A stretch of DNA of 64,000 nt from Dethiosulfatarculus sandiegensis (lineage in GTDB: Bacteria > Desulfobacterota > Desulfarculia > Desulfarculales > Desulfarculaceae): assembly GCF_000931935.2 (NCBI RefSeq), contig NZ_AZAC01000018.1, positions 1 through 64,000 on the forward strand, in the 5' to 3' direction. How positions within the stretch are numbered: the first letter of the stretch is position 1; every line of letters begins with the position of its first letter. Position numbers and translations under genes: made by a program. This document shows positions 54,721 to 63,621 of this stretch, one piece after another. Under the pieces are notes generated by a model. It saw nothing but the letters and a program-made list of their open reading frames with translations. It was not told the DNA's origin and made no database searches.

Positions 54721-54740
54721 CTGGGTGTAATTGCAGTCGC
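54721..54740 (+). repeat. Conserved upstream element of omptin 2
   Basis: CTGGGTGTAATTGCAGTCGC, 19 of 20 bases shared with 47433-47452, 32 bases before the start codon. Confidence 0.6.
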
Positions 54741-54772
54741 GAACTCAATTTTGTTTTAGAGGGGAGATCTAA

Positions 54773-55762
54773 GTGAAGAGGATCCAAAAACTGTCCATAT
54801 CTTGCCTTGCCTTGTGTTGTCTGTTCTTGCTGTCTGCGGTCTGTTACGCGGAAGATGAGCCAAAAGCCGAACCCAACCAGGCGGACTGGTCGGTTGAAGC
54901 AAAGGTGAAACAGCTTTTTGACAGCCATACCTCTTATGAATTCGGTGACTCTGAGATGCCTGTTTTATCGCCCATGAGCCGTCTTGAGTTTTCCCTGGAC
55001 AGCTTGTGGGGCGGGGTTGAGGTTAAGCGCTGGACGCCCAAGTGGTCGGTCAGCCTGGAGGCAATGACCAATGTGCAAAAAAACGTAAATGGGATAATGG
55101 CTGATTCTGACTGGGAGAATCCATATCATCCCAAAATGCGCACAACCTATTCGGAGAGCACCTTAAGGCTTGAGTCCAGTTATATGGTAAACGCCTCGGC
55201 CGATGTTTCCGTGGCCCGCCTGTTTTCTTTGCCCAAGGGACTGGACCTTCGCCCCGCCGCCGGGATTCGCTGGCAGTATTTTCATTTTGTGACTTCTGAC
55301 CTCAACCAATGGGGTATTCTGCCCGATGGTAGAATTTATAAAATGTATATTCCCGGTGACGGAATCAGATTCAAGCAGACCTATTGGCACTACTTTGCCG
55401 GTCTGCGCCTGGATTGGCAGCCAATGCCCGAGGAAAATCCCGGACTCAAACTGAGCCTTGAGGCGGATTGGGCCTATGTAAAGGGTAAAAACAAAGATCA
55501 TCATCTGTTAAGGGAAGGCAACCGCATTACCGAAGAAACCACAGACGGCCATGCCTGGCACGCCGCCCTGAGTTTGGATGTGCCTTTAACCGAAAACTTC
55601 TCCATCGGGGCCCAGGCTGAATACATGACCATTGACACCAGCGGCTCGCATCGCTGGTTTAATGACGCACCGGGTTATGAGGTGGATGAAACCTGGAGCA
55701 CCGGGGTTAATGTGTGGTCTCAACAATGCAGTTTCAGCCTTATGTGCACCTATTATTTTTAA
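54773..55762 (+). CDS. Omptin-family outer-membrane protease, copy 2
   Basis: 329 residues, closely matching the copy at 47486. The catalytic residues are conserved (ADSDWENPYHP; NKDHHLLREGN). The final 135 residues differ at only two positions, but residues 176-196 are strongly diverged (DLNQWGILPDGRIYKMYIPG versus DVTQWESMPDGSTWRYLFEG), which suggests different substrate preference in one extracellular loop. The signal peptide is cut near CYAED. The GTG start at 54773 follows AGGGGAGAT. A terminator shared with the convergent asparaginase follows. Confidence 0.82.
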   Translation: MKRIQKLSISCLALCCLFLLSAVCYAEDEPKAEPNQADWSVEAKVKQLFDSHTSYEFGDSEMPVLSPMSRLEFSLDSLWGGVEVKRWTPKWSVSLEAMTNVQKNVNGIMADSDWENPYHPKMRTTYSESTLRLESSYMVNASADVSVARLFSLPKGLDLRPAAGIRWQYFHFVTSDLNQWGILPDGRIYKMYIPGDGIRFKQTYWHYFAGLRLDWQPMPEENPGLKLSLEADWAYVKGKNKDHHLLREGNRITEETTDGHAWHAALSLDVPLTENFSIGAQAEYMTIDTSGSHRWFNDAPGYEVDETWSTGVNVWSQQCSFSLMCTYYF

Positions 55763-55797
55763 GCGTCTCTTGAACTTGGATTTAAGTTAAATAAAAT

Positions 55798-55836
55798 CCC
55801 GCCCGGCCCCAAACGGGTCCGGGCGGGTCTCGTTTT
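55798..55836. terminator. Bidirectional terminator between omptin 2 and asparaginase
   Basis: CCCGCCCGGCCC pairs with GGGTCCGGGCGGG around AAAC, with TCTCGTTTT after it on the plus strand and AT-rich sequence on the other side. It overlaps the end of the asparaginase gene by two bases. Confidence 0.85.
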
Positions 55837-56896
55837 ACTGAAACAACCCCCTCAGTTTTTCAGCCTCTTTCACCTGGGGCAAAGCCAGCATCAACAAAAG
55901 ACGGGCCTTGGGGCCGCGCAAATCCCGGCTCAATATAGCCCCCGCTTTTTCAAGCCGGCTGCCTCCGCCCACATCACCATAGCCCCCGTGTACTGGTTCA
56001 TAGGGCACCCGGGTGGTGATCACCACGGTAATTTTTTGGGCCAACGCCTGCTTTACGGCCTGGAAAACCTTGGGGTTGACATTGCCCTGGCCCAGGGCCT
56101 CCAGCACTATGGCTTGTGCGCCTTGCTTGACAGCGGCCCGGATCATGGCCCCGTCATCACCGGCAAAGGTGGTGATCAAAGACACCTTTGCCATCTCTTT
56201 AGGCAAGGGCAGGTGGGGCTGACGCAGGCGTTTATTAAAGAAGCGGATTTCACCGCCGATTATATTGCCCAGGGCACCCTGCCAGCCGCAGTTAAAGGTC
56301 TGCACTGTGCTGGTGCGGGTTTTTTCCACGCAGCGCGCAGCCCAGATATATTGGTTAAGGACCACCATGACCCCCCGGTTGCGGGCCGATGAGGACGCTG
56401 CCAGGCATACGGCGTCCCTTATATTGGCCGGACCGTCCGGGCTCAAATCAGATGCCCCTCGCATGGCCCCCACCAGGACAACCGGTTTGACTGATCTTAG
56501 GGTGACATCCAGGAAAAACGCGGCCTCGGCCATGGTGTCCGTACCATGGGTCACCACCACTCCGGCCACTTCCTGTTTTTCAAGGGTTGAATTTATTTCC
56601 CGGCTAAGCTTGGCCCATATCCGGGGTGTCATGTGTGAACTGTCGATATTGCTGAATTCCTTGACCTTGATTCCAGCCAGTTTTGAAAGGTCCGGCACTG
56701 CCTTAAGCAGATCTTTACCGGAAACCGCAGGCACCAGGGCCCCGGTCTGCGGGTCTTTTTTTTCGGCTATGGTGCCGCCTGTGGTAACCACCACCACCAA
56801 AGGCAACTCGCCCTGGGCCAGGACGGGCCTGGGTCCTGTTTGTATGGCCGCAAAAATAAAGAAAAAAACAACCCAGAAAAATATTTGTCTCTTCAT
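55835..56896 (-). CDS. ansB: Type II (exported) L-asparaginase
   Basis: 353 residues with a signal peptide (residues 1-27, cut near VLAQG). The first catalytic threonine is in VTTGGTIAEKKD and the second in VVTHGTDTMAEAAFFLD, with the lysine in VLVGAMR-region contacts. It hydrolyses asparagine to aspartate and ammonia in the periplasm. Typical length. It is convergent with omptin 2 and divergent from the PAS-LuxR gene. Confidence 0.93.
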   Translation of the reverse strand: MKRQIFFWVVFFFIFAAIQTGPRPVLAQGELPLVVVVTTGGTIAEKKDPQTGALVPAVSGKDLLKAVPDLSKLAGIKVKEFSNIDSSHMTPRIWAKLSREINSTLEKQEVAGVVVTHGTDTMAEAAFFLDVTLRSVKPVVLVGAMRGASDLSPDGPANIRDAVCLAASSSARNRGVMVVLNQYIWAARCVEKTRTSTVQTFNCGWQGALGNIIGGEIRFFNKRLRQPHLPLPKEMAKVSLITTFAGDDGAMIRAAVKQGAQAIVLEALGQGNVNPKVFQAVKQALAQKITVVITTRVPYEPVHGGYGDVGGGSRLEKAGAILSRDLRGPKARLLLMLALPQVKEAEKLRGLFQ

Positions 56897-57189
56897 GTGT
56901 CTTTTGTGCTCCGGTGAGGTGGTTGAGATCGCCGCTTACGGCTGATGGTTGATACTCACCTATTATAAACCGGTATGGAGTGTAAGGTCCCATCTGAAGC
57001 TTGTATTTTGGGGCAAAAAATGACCGCCCCTATTCAGGCCTCATGGGAGGGCTGCATTCTTTGGCTGTTGAGTCTAGATGCCATGTCACCCTATAATGTT
57101 AAGGGGTTTTTGGGATTATCGAACGGCAATCAACAGCATAGCAAAGCTTCGGAGTTTTGCCGCCTCGGGGACAAAGGGGAGTTCAGTAT

Positions 57190-58401
57190 ATGAAGCGCGG
57201 GCAAACCGATTATCGCGATTTGGTGGAGCTACTGCCCCAGACCTTGTTCAAGATCAATCAACAAGGGAAGTTCAGCTTTGCCAATCGGTCGGGCTACAAG
57301 ACATTCGGTTTTAAGGCTGATGAGCTGGGTGAGTCGGTTAGCGCTTTGGTTTTTTTCGCGCCTGGAGACAGGGCCAGATTAGAGGGCAATATAAAACGCA
57401 TCTTAAAGGGCCAGGTCATACCGGGCAGCGAATATACGGCCTTGCGTAAGGACGGTTCCACCTTTCCGGTTTTGGTTTCGGCAAACGCGGTGGTAGACCA
57501 CGGTGAAACAGTGGGCTTAAGGGGAGTGATCCTGGATTTAAGCGCCATAAAGCGCTCTCATGAGCTATTGGCCAGAAGCGAGGAACGCTACCGACAGCTT
57601 TTGGAGACCATGAGCGAAGGTTTTGCCATGCTTAATTCAGACACTCGGCTCAACTATGTCAATACCCGTTTTTGCGAGATGCTTGGTTATACCCGCGATG
57701 AACTGGTGGGTGAAAAGGTGGAGTCCCTTTTGAATTCAGCCAACCAAAAGGTGTTGCGAGAAAATTATGTCAAGAGACGCAAAGGGCGCTCTGACTCCTA
57801 TGAACTGGCCTGGAGCAGAAAGGACGGCTCGCTTTTGGCCACCATCATGTCCCCCAAGCCCTTGTACCAGGAAAACGGTGAGTTTGCGGGCAGTTATTCG
57901 GTGATCACAGACGTGACCAGGCTCAAGCAAACTGAAGACGCCCTGCGCAGGCACAAACAGGAACTAAAGGGCAAAACCGTGAACCTGGAAGAGGTCAACG
58001 CCGCCTTGAGGGTGCTCTTAAAAAAGCGTGAGGAAGATAAGCGCGAGTTTGAAGAGCGCATCATGGCCAATGTGCGCGAGCTGGTCACGCCCTATATTGC
58101 CAAGTTGAAAAAGACTCACCTGGCAGAGCGGCAGCGGGCCTATTTGGAGATCCTGGAAAATAATTTAAATGATCTCACCACCCCTTTTGTGGATTCCCTT
58201 TCCCGCAGTTTTCAAAAACTCACCCCTTCCGAGATCAGGGTGGCCGCCCTGGTGCGGGAGGGGAAAAGCAGCAAGGAAATTGCGGAGATCCTTTTTGTTT
58301 CTCCCCGCACTGTGGAGTTTCATAGAGATCAGATTCGGCGCAAACTGGGGCTTTCCGGACGCAAGGTAAACCTGCGCTCCTTTTTGCTCTCCCTTCGATG
58401 A
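57190..58401 (+). CDS. PAS-PAS-LuxR transcriptional regulator
   Basis: 403 residues from the ATG at 57190, which has GGGGAG upstream. Two PAS domains (about 5-125 and 130-255, e.g. LLETMSEGFAMLNSDTRLNY), then a coiled coil (about 255-330), then a C-terminal LuxR helix-turn-helix: LTPSEIRVAALVREGKSSKE, IAEILFVSPRTVEFHRDQI. There is no kinase or receiver domain, so it senses ligand or redox state directly. The benzoate-CoA-ligase-like gene begins 211 bases downstream and may be its target. Confidence 0.88.
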   Translation: MKRGQTDYRDLVELLPQTLFKINQQGKFSFANRSGYKTFGFKADELGESVSALVFFAPGDRARLEGNIKRILKGQVIPGSEYTALRKDGSTFPVLVSANAVVDHGETVGLRGVILDLSAIKRSHELLARSEERYRQLLETMSEGFAMLNSDTRLNYVNTRFCEMLGYTRDELVGEKVESLLNSANQKVLRENYVKRRKGRSDSYELAWSRKDGSLLATIMSPKPLYQENGEFAGSYSVITDVTRLKQTEDALRRHKQELKGKTVNLEEVNAALRVLLKKREEDKREFEERIMANVRELVTPYIAKLKKTHLAERQRAYLEILENNLNDLTTPFVDSLSRSFQKLTPSEIRVAALVREGKSSKEIAEILFVSPRTVEFHRDQIRRKLGLSGRKVNLRSFLLSLR

Positions 58402-58611
58402 ATACCTTCGAAAACATATAAACTACCTGTTTTTAGCCCGTATTTTGCAGGGATTTTTCCTGTCTGGTTTTCTCTCCTGATTTTCCATGAAAATAATGGT
58501 CATTAAGATAAGTGGTTTTTGGGTTGTTTTGAGGTGTTCAAGTCAAAAAGGCTTAAACAACACCGGTATTTTTACCTGGCAACCCCGCCACCATGGGCAC
58601 GGGGAGGAAAG

Positions 58612-60171
58612 ATGAAGAAGATCTATAAAGACCAGGCGATTTTTAATGCGGCAAGTTTCTTTATTGACAGGCACCTGGAAGAGGGCAGGGGGAATAACCT
58701 TGCCGTGATATCGGGTGAGCACAGAATGACCTATGCCGAGATGGCAAGCGGGGTAAACCGTTTTGGAAACGCGCTTAAGAGCCTGGGCCTGCGCATGGAA
58801 GACCGGGTGGCGCTTTTATTGCCCGATTCAGAGACTTATCCCCAGGCGTTTTTCGGGGCCGTCAAGATCGGGGCCGTGCCTATCTGCTTAAACACCCTGA
58901 TGCGCCCCAAGGACTATGCCTATTTTTTAAATGACAGCCGGGCCCGGGTCGTGATGGTGGATGAGTCCCTGTTGCCTGTCCTGGAGCCGGTTAGAGACCA
59001 GCTCAAATACCTGGAGCGTTTGCTGGTGGTCGATGGTGAGGTCCCGGATTATGCTTTTGATTTTGCGGCCCTGGCCGATTCACAGTCCGCCGAGCTTGAA
59101 TGCGCCCCCACCTGTGCCGATGATGTGTGTTTCTGGCTTTACAGCTCAGGCTCAACCGGCTATCCCAAGGGCACGGTTCACCTGCACCATGACATGGTTT
59201 TTGCCTCGGAAACCTATGCGCGCTCTATCTTGAATATAACGGAAAGGGACCGCTGTTTTTCCGCGGCCAAGCTGTTCTTTGCCTATGGCCTGGGTAATGG
59301 GCTTTATTTCCCCTTCAGCGTTGGGGCCAGTGTGGTTTATTTAGGCGGCAGAGTCACGCCTGAATCCGTATTTGATGTTATCGCCCGTTACCGCCCCACG
59401 CTCTATTTTGGGGTCCCCACCCTTTACGGAACCATGCTGGAGGCCGAAGGCTCCCTGGAAGGGGTGCGCATGTGCGTCTCCGCCGGAGAGGCCTTGCCCG
59501 CAGACATCCTGAGGCGCTGGAAAGACCGTTTTGGCATTGGGATCACAGACGGCATAGGCTCTACTGAAATGGCGCATATTTTTATTTCCAATGATGGGAT
59601 TGATATTCGTCCCGGCTGCACCGGTAAACCGGTTCCTGGCTATGAAGCGCGGATTGTGGACGAGAATTTTCAAGACGTGCCTGACGGTGAGATCGGCACC
59701 CTGCTGGCCAAAGGCGACAGTGCGGCAGCCTTTTACTGGAACAAGCATGAAAAGACCAAAGAGACCATGATGGGGGAATGGATCAATACCGGCGATAAGT
59801 TCTACCGCGACGATGAGGGCTATTACTACTATGTGGGCCGCTCAAACGACATGCTTAAAGTAGGGGGCATATGGGTCTCGCCCATAGAAGTGGAAAGCTG
59901 CGTCATTGAACACCCGGCTGTACTCGAATGCGCGGTTATCGGGGCCAGGGACATGGAAGGCCTGATCAAACCCAAGGCCTATGTGGTCTTGAGGGAGGGC
60001 TATAACCCCACGCCTGAGCTGGCCAGAGAGATCCAGGTCTTTGTCAAGACCAGCCTGGCCCATTACAAATACCCGCGCTGGCTGGAGTTTGTGGAGGAAC
60101 TCCCCAAAACCAAGACCGGCAAGATCATGCGCTACATGCTCAAACAATGGGAGACCGAAAAGGCGGCCTGA
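58612..60171 (+). CDS. Benzoate-CoA ligase family acyl-CoA synthetase
   Basis: 519 residues from the ATG at 58612, with GGGGAGGAAAG upstream. The ANL-family AMP-binding motif LYSSGSTGYPKGTVHLHHDM, the aromatic-pocket-type ADSKLFFAYGLG-like segment (read as AAKLFFAYGLGNGLYFPF), GIGSTEMAHIF and the hinge YVGRSNDMLKVGGIWVSP are present, ending in the catalytic lysine motif KTKTGKIMR. These features match benzoate-CoA ligases and related aromatic-acid ligases. No other aromatic degradation genes are nearby, so the exact acid is uncertain. Confidence 0.88.
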   Translation: MKKIYKDQAIFNAASFFIDRHLEEGRGNNLAVISGEHRMTYAEMASGVNRFGNALKSLGLRMEDRVALLLPDSETYPQAFFGAVKIGAVPICLNTLMRPKDYAYFLNDSRARVVMVDESLLPVLEPVRDQLKYLERLLVVDGEVPDYAFDFAALADSQSAELECAPTCADDVCFWLYSSGSTGYPKGTVHLHHDMVFASETYARSILNITERDRCFSAAKLFFAYGLGNGLYFPFSVGASVVYLGGRVTPESVFDVIARYRPTLYFGVPTLYGTMLEAEGSLEGVRMCVSAGEALPADILRRWKDRFGIGITDGIGSTEMAHIFISNDGIDIRPGCTGKPVPGYEARIVDENFQDVPDGEIGTLLAKGDSAAAFYWNKHEKTKETMMGEWINTGDKFYRDDEGYYYYVGRSNDMLKVGGIWVSPIEVESCVIEHPAVLECAVIGARDMEGLIKPKAYVVLREGYNPTPELAREIQVFVKTSLAHYKYPRWLEFVEELPKTKTGKIMRYMLKQWETEKAA

Positions 60172-60351
60172 CAAAAAGCGGGTGGGGGGAGGGATTTTAA
60201 AGGCTGGTTTTTTCTGTGATGATAATTATCTGACCCATTGAGCCAAATGAAGAGGTGGTCATGGTTTTCTCCTTCTTGGGTTCCCGGAAGGATGCGCCAT
60301 GATCGCCTTTTTCCATGGCTATTTGTGTGATTAATTTTTGAGTACCTCAGT

Positions 60352-62001
60352 TTATAGTCTTTTTTTAGCCGCTTTTCGTAATAATCTGTTGGTGCTTGAT
60401 TTGGCAAGTTTTGCATGTTCCTTTTTAGTTAACTTCTTGGTTACGTCTTCAGCTATTTTGTTCAAGTTGATTGATGCGTAGTTGGTTTTAGTTTTTAACA
60501 CCCCAAAATCTTCACGCATGGAACCGGGATGTCCTTGGAAAATTGCGTAGCTTAATAAATCACTACGTCCGCCTTTAAATTGTCCTTTTGAGTTCATTGC
60601 CCCAAGCTTTATTACTATACTTTCATAATTAACTACGGCCTCTTTTGTTTTTCCATCACGGCCATAATAATTCTTTTTCATCTCCCAGTCGAAGGTGAGC
60701 CTTATTTTACCCACTATATCTACCAGTGCCGAATCCAGCGTCATGAGCCTCAACGTTGCAATCTTCTTTTCTCTTTTGCTTTTGGAATTCTTAAGAATGG
60801 AGGATAATAAATCACAGTTATTTAGCTTGCAAATAGCTTTTAATCGCGCTTCTTTATTTTTTGCTTTTAAGGCAATTTGGGCTAAAACTTCAGGGGACTT
60901 TAACCTAAAAATGATATTATCGTAAATCCCTTTTTGGGTGCTGTTTAGAGCTATTTTCATTAATAGATCTGGATCTTTAATTTTACCTATTGCTTTCCGT
61001 TTTATACGAAAGGAAGTGCCGTCAGCGAGGGCCACCTTGCTAAGTGCAGTTTGATCAGTCAAGAACTTAAGCGCATCTGGGTAGTTGCGATAGCCTCCAT
61101 TCAAGACGATTTTCTCTAACACCTCCTGATCTCTTATTGCTTTTTGCAGCAAGGCTTTTTTAAAGTCTTTGTCCTTATGTTCCGAGAACAGCTTATATAA
61201 GAGATCCTGATCGGTTAGCTTTTTCGCTGCTTCTATTGCGATCAAGCTATCTCTATCTGACATAGCCAGGTCGAATAAGAGCTGTTGGTTCTCAAGGTTT
61301 CTGATGGCTGCAATCCTCTCTTGAGGGGGTAACGAACTGGAGGCAATAGATGCAAGGGGTTTTTGATTGTTTATCCTGCTAATTGCTTTTTGCCTGACTT
61401 TTGCATCTTTATCGTTAAAAGCCATCTTCGTAAGGATTGCCTGGTCTGACATAAATTGAGTGGCTGCAACCCTGATCTTCGTAGTTTCGCCAGTTTTAGC
61501 AATCTTTTTTATAACTGCTTCCACGGGCGTGCGGTCGGTTAACTTGGAAATAGCCTGAATTTGGGCGTCTTGATGTAATCCTTCAATTGCTATTTGGGTA
61601 AGCCCTTTTTGGTCTGTAAGTTTATCGATGGCTCTTTTTCTTACCACGAGGTCTTTATGGGTGATGGCCAACTCAATTAATACACTTTGTTTTGTCAGTT
61701 TTTCCAAGGCCTGTAATCGGATATTCGAATAATCGCTCTCCATTATCACTTTGGTAAGTAAATCCTGATCTGTGATTTTTTTAAGGGCCGCTTTTCGCAC
61801 AGAGAGGTGTTTGTCCTCTAAAGCCAGTTTGGTAAGCACGGTTTGGTCACTTACCGTTTTCAGGGCTTCTTTACGGACCCGATAATCAGAACTTTGGAGC
61901 CCTGAGCACCCGGAGACAAAGAAAAGCAAAAAAGAAACAACCAGAGATTTGGCGAATAATTTGCTGCGTTTGTTCTGAACTGCGTAAGATGTCCGATGCA
62001 T
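60352..62001 (-). CDS. Lipoprotein with tandem HEAT-like repeats
   Basis: 549 residues from the ATG at 62001 (AGGGA upstream). The N-terminus is basic, then hydrophobic, ending in the lipobox VSGC (residue 32 or so), predicting a lipoprotein. About 15 repeats of 23-26 residues follow, built on the pattern KLTDQxLLxKxAxxxKxxxVRxxA. They are HEAT-like but with a fixed D-Q/L core, such as KLTDQKGLTQIAIEG and SISKLTDR-type variants. The C-terminal 120 residues are a different, unrecognised domain. Base composition is clearly more AT-rich than the neighbours, suggesting transfer. Function is unknown; the repeats suggest protein binding. Confidence 0.78.
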   Translation of the reverse strand: MHRTSYAVQNKRSKLFAKSLVVSFLLFFVSGCSGLQSSDYRVRKEALKTVSDQTVLTKLALEDKHLSVRKAALKKITDQDLLTKVIMESDYSNIRLQALEKLTKQSVLIELAITHKDLVVRKRAIDKLTDQKGLTQIAIEGLHQDAQIQAISKLTDRTPVEAVIKKIAKTGETTKIRVAATQFMSDQAILTKMAFNDKDAKVRQKAISRINNQKPLASIASSSLPPQERIAAIRNLENQQLLFDLAMSDRDSLIAIEAAKKLTDQDLLYKLFSEHKDKDFKKALLQKAIRDQEVLEKIVLNGGYRNYPDALKFLTDQTALSKVALADGTSFRIKRKAIGKIKDPDLLMKIALNSTQKGIYDNIIFRLKSPEVLAQIALKAKNKEARLKAICKLNNCDLLSSILKNSKSKREKKIATLRLMTLDSALVDIVGKIRLTFDWEMKKNYYGRDGKTKEAVVNYESIVIKLGAMNSKGQFKGGRSDLLSYAIFQGHPGSMREDFGVLKTKTNYASINLNKIAEDVTKKLTKKEHAKLAKSSTNRLLRKAAKKRL

Positions 62002-62698
62002 TTCCAGTCCCTTGTTTTTAACAGGCTTGTTCCAATTATCGTAAAGCCACGTGAGTATGTATCCAGTACTCAAATACTCCGAAATGTAGCAGGCATGGAA
62101 TTTAACCCAAATTATGCGTAATTATCTGTGTTTCCGCTTTTGTCAGGCCCCTCCCAGGCTCGGTGAGCAGCAAAGTGCATATTTTTGATGCCCAAGCCTG
62201 CAAACGAGCTTTTTTACTTTCGATTTCCGGGAAATTTGGGAGAAAACCAGAATCCCCTACAAATGTCAGTGTAAAGTAACCCAATCAATCATCTTAGTCA
62301 ATCATCAGGAGTATGTGTTTCTGCCTGCAACCGGCAAGGGCCCTGTAATGTATGGTCAGAAGAAAATAAGATGTTTAGTGCGTCCACCAGCGGCGGTCAT
62401 TGTAGGAAATTATGGAAGCAACTTTTATGGTCCGGCGGATCAGCCACTCTAAAAACCGTTTGACAGCCTCGCTCTGCAAACTAAATTCGCGGATAATATG
62501 GAGTAAGCGGTGGTTGGTATGTGAATTGGAACTGCTCTCCTCCAAAACGTCAGCCCTCGGCGCAAAGGCATTGTGCCGTTGATCCAGCTCGCGCATTTAA
62601 AAAAATTGTGCCCGATAAAATCGTTACACCCTGCGAATTCGTCATGATTGAGCAGTCAAAACTCGGCCTCAAAACATCCTAAGATGTTGAGATAATAT
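62002..62698. other. Region with decayed reading frames, no gene accepted
   Basis: About 700 bases. A minus-strand frame at 62375-62596 (SLQSEAVKRFLEWLIRRTIK) looks protein-like but is short, lacks a ribosome site, and matches no family I know; it may be a gene remnant. Another short frame at 62102-62284 is equally unsupported. Confidence 0.35.
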
Positions 62699-63487
62699 TT
62701 ATTTTTCTCGCCAGGTCCTCACCACCGCTTTGGCCCAAAGGTCATAGACTTGGGGTCCGGGATGAAAGCCGTCTGTGGCCAAGGTCTTGGGATCTTGGCT
62801 GAAATCAAGCGGCAGGTGTTCGCAGTCAGGCTGAGTTTGGCAGAATTTTGCAACAGCCTGGTCATGGGCCTTGGCCCGTTTGCCCAGAAAAGTGCGCAAG
62901 GGTTGGGGCAAGGCCGGGAATTTATGCACGGGCGGCATGCCCGAGACTACGATAAACTTGGGGGTGAACCTGTTCCGCAGTTCGGCTACCAGTCTGGTCT
63001 TTTTTTTTAGGCAGTAATCCAGGGAAAAGTTGGAAGTAAGGTCATTGATTCCCGTGGCCAGGAGCACAAGGTCATATGGGACTCGGGGCAGCTTTGCCAG
63101 ATAAAGCCTGAGCTCCCGGCTTCTCCAGCCGGTCTGAGCAGCAAGCCTCCAGTGAACCGTGTTTTTTGGAGCCAGCCTGCTCACCATGCGGCCGGTGAGG
63201 GCCTGATTCTGGCTTGGCGCTCCCACACCCGCGGCGGAAGAATCTCCGGTCACCAACAGCCTTAAAGACCTGCCCTGGCCGCTGACCCCCTGCCTCAAAC
63301 CCGGAGGCTCTGGCAGTCTGGGCGTTTTGAAACGCACCCAAACTCCCTGGGCCAGATAAAGCGGGGCAAGAAGCAGGTCTGCCAGGCTGCCGACAGAGAA
63401 GGGGTGTTTTTGGGGGGGAATATCCCTGGTCTGGCGGTTTTTGTCCTGTTTCATGGTTTTTGCCAGCGGATGTAATTTGTTATGCAT
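62699..63487 (-). CDS. SGNH/GDSL-type hydrolase
   Basis: 262 residues. Block I is LLVTGDSSAAGVGA with the nucleophilic serine, block III is LATGINDLT (Gly-x-Asn-Asp), and block V is TDGFHPGPQVY with the catalytic Asp and His. An N-terminal arm of about 65 basic residues, with one weak hydrophobic stretch (LADLLLAPLYLAQGVW), may anchor it. It is probably an esterase or lipase-like hydrolase. The start could be Met1 at 63487 or Met12 at 63454. Confidence 0.87.
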   Translation of the reverse strand: MHNKLHPLAKTMKQDKNRQTRDIPPQKHPFSVGSLADLLLAPLYLAQGVWVRFKTPRLPEPPGLRQGVSGQGRSLRLLVTGDSSAAGVGAPSQNQALTGRMVSRLAPKNTVHWRLAAQTGWRSRELRLYLAKLPRVPYDLVLLATGINDLTSNFSLDYCLKKKTRLVAELRNRFTPKFIVVSGMPPVHKFPALPQPLRTFLGKRAKAHDQAVAKFCQTQPDCEHLPLDFSQDPKTLATDGFHPGPQVYDLWAKAVVRTWREK

Positions 63488-63558
63488 TATCCAGCAACTA
63501 CCAGCCTTAGAAATTCCTCATATCAGCCTTAGCTAATTTTATGGTCAACACAGCCCAC

Positions 63559-63602
63559 TTAATTAATAAGGGCATCCCTTATTAATTAAAAGGATGCCCT
63601 TT
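63559..63602. terminator. Overlapping alternative hairpins
   Basis: The 14-bp perfect palindrome arms 63559-63572 and 63576-63589 share sequence with a second 10-bp pairing (63568-63577 with 63592-63601). The two folds are mutually exclusive. It lies between two minus-strand genes, 20 bases after the ABC permease, and probably terminates that transcript. Confidence 0.65.
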
Positions 63603-63621
63603 ATCCCCCAGCCCCTCACAG

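Noticed and set aside
60218..60232. GATAATTATC resembling a Fur box
   Set aside because: It lies between the ends of convergent genes where no promoter is expected.
62375..62596. 73-codon minus-strand frame with a helical core
   Set aside because: Too short, no ribosome site, family not recognised; noted only as a possible remnant.
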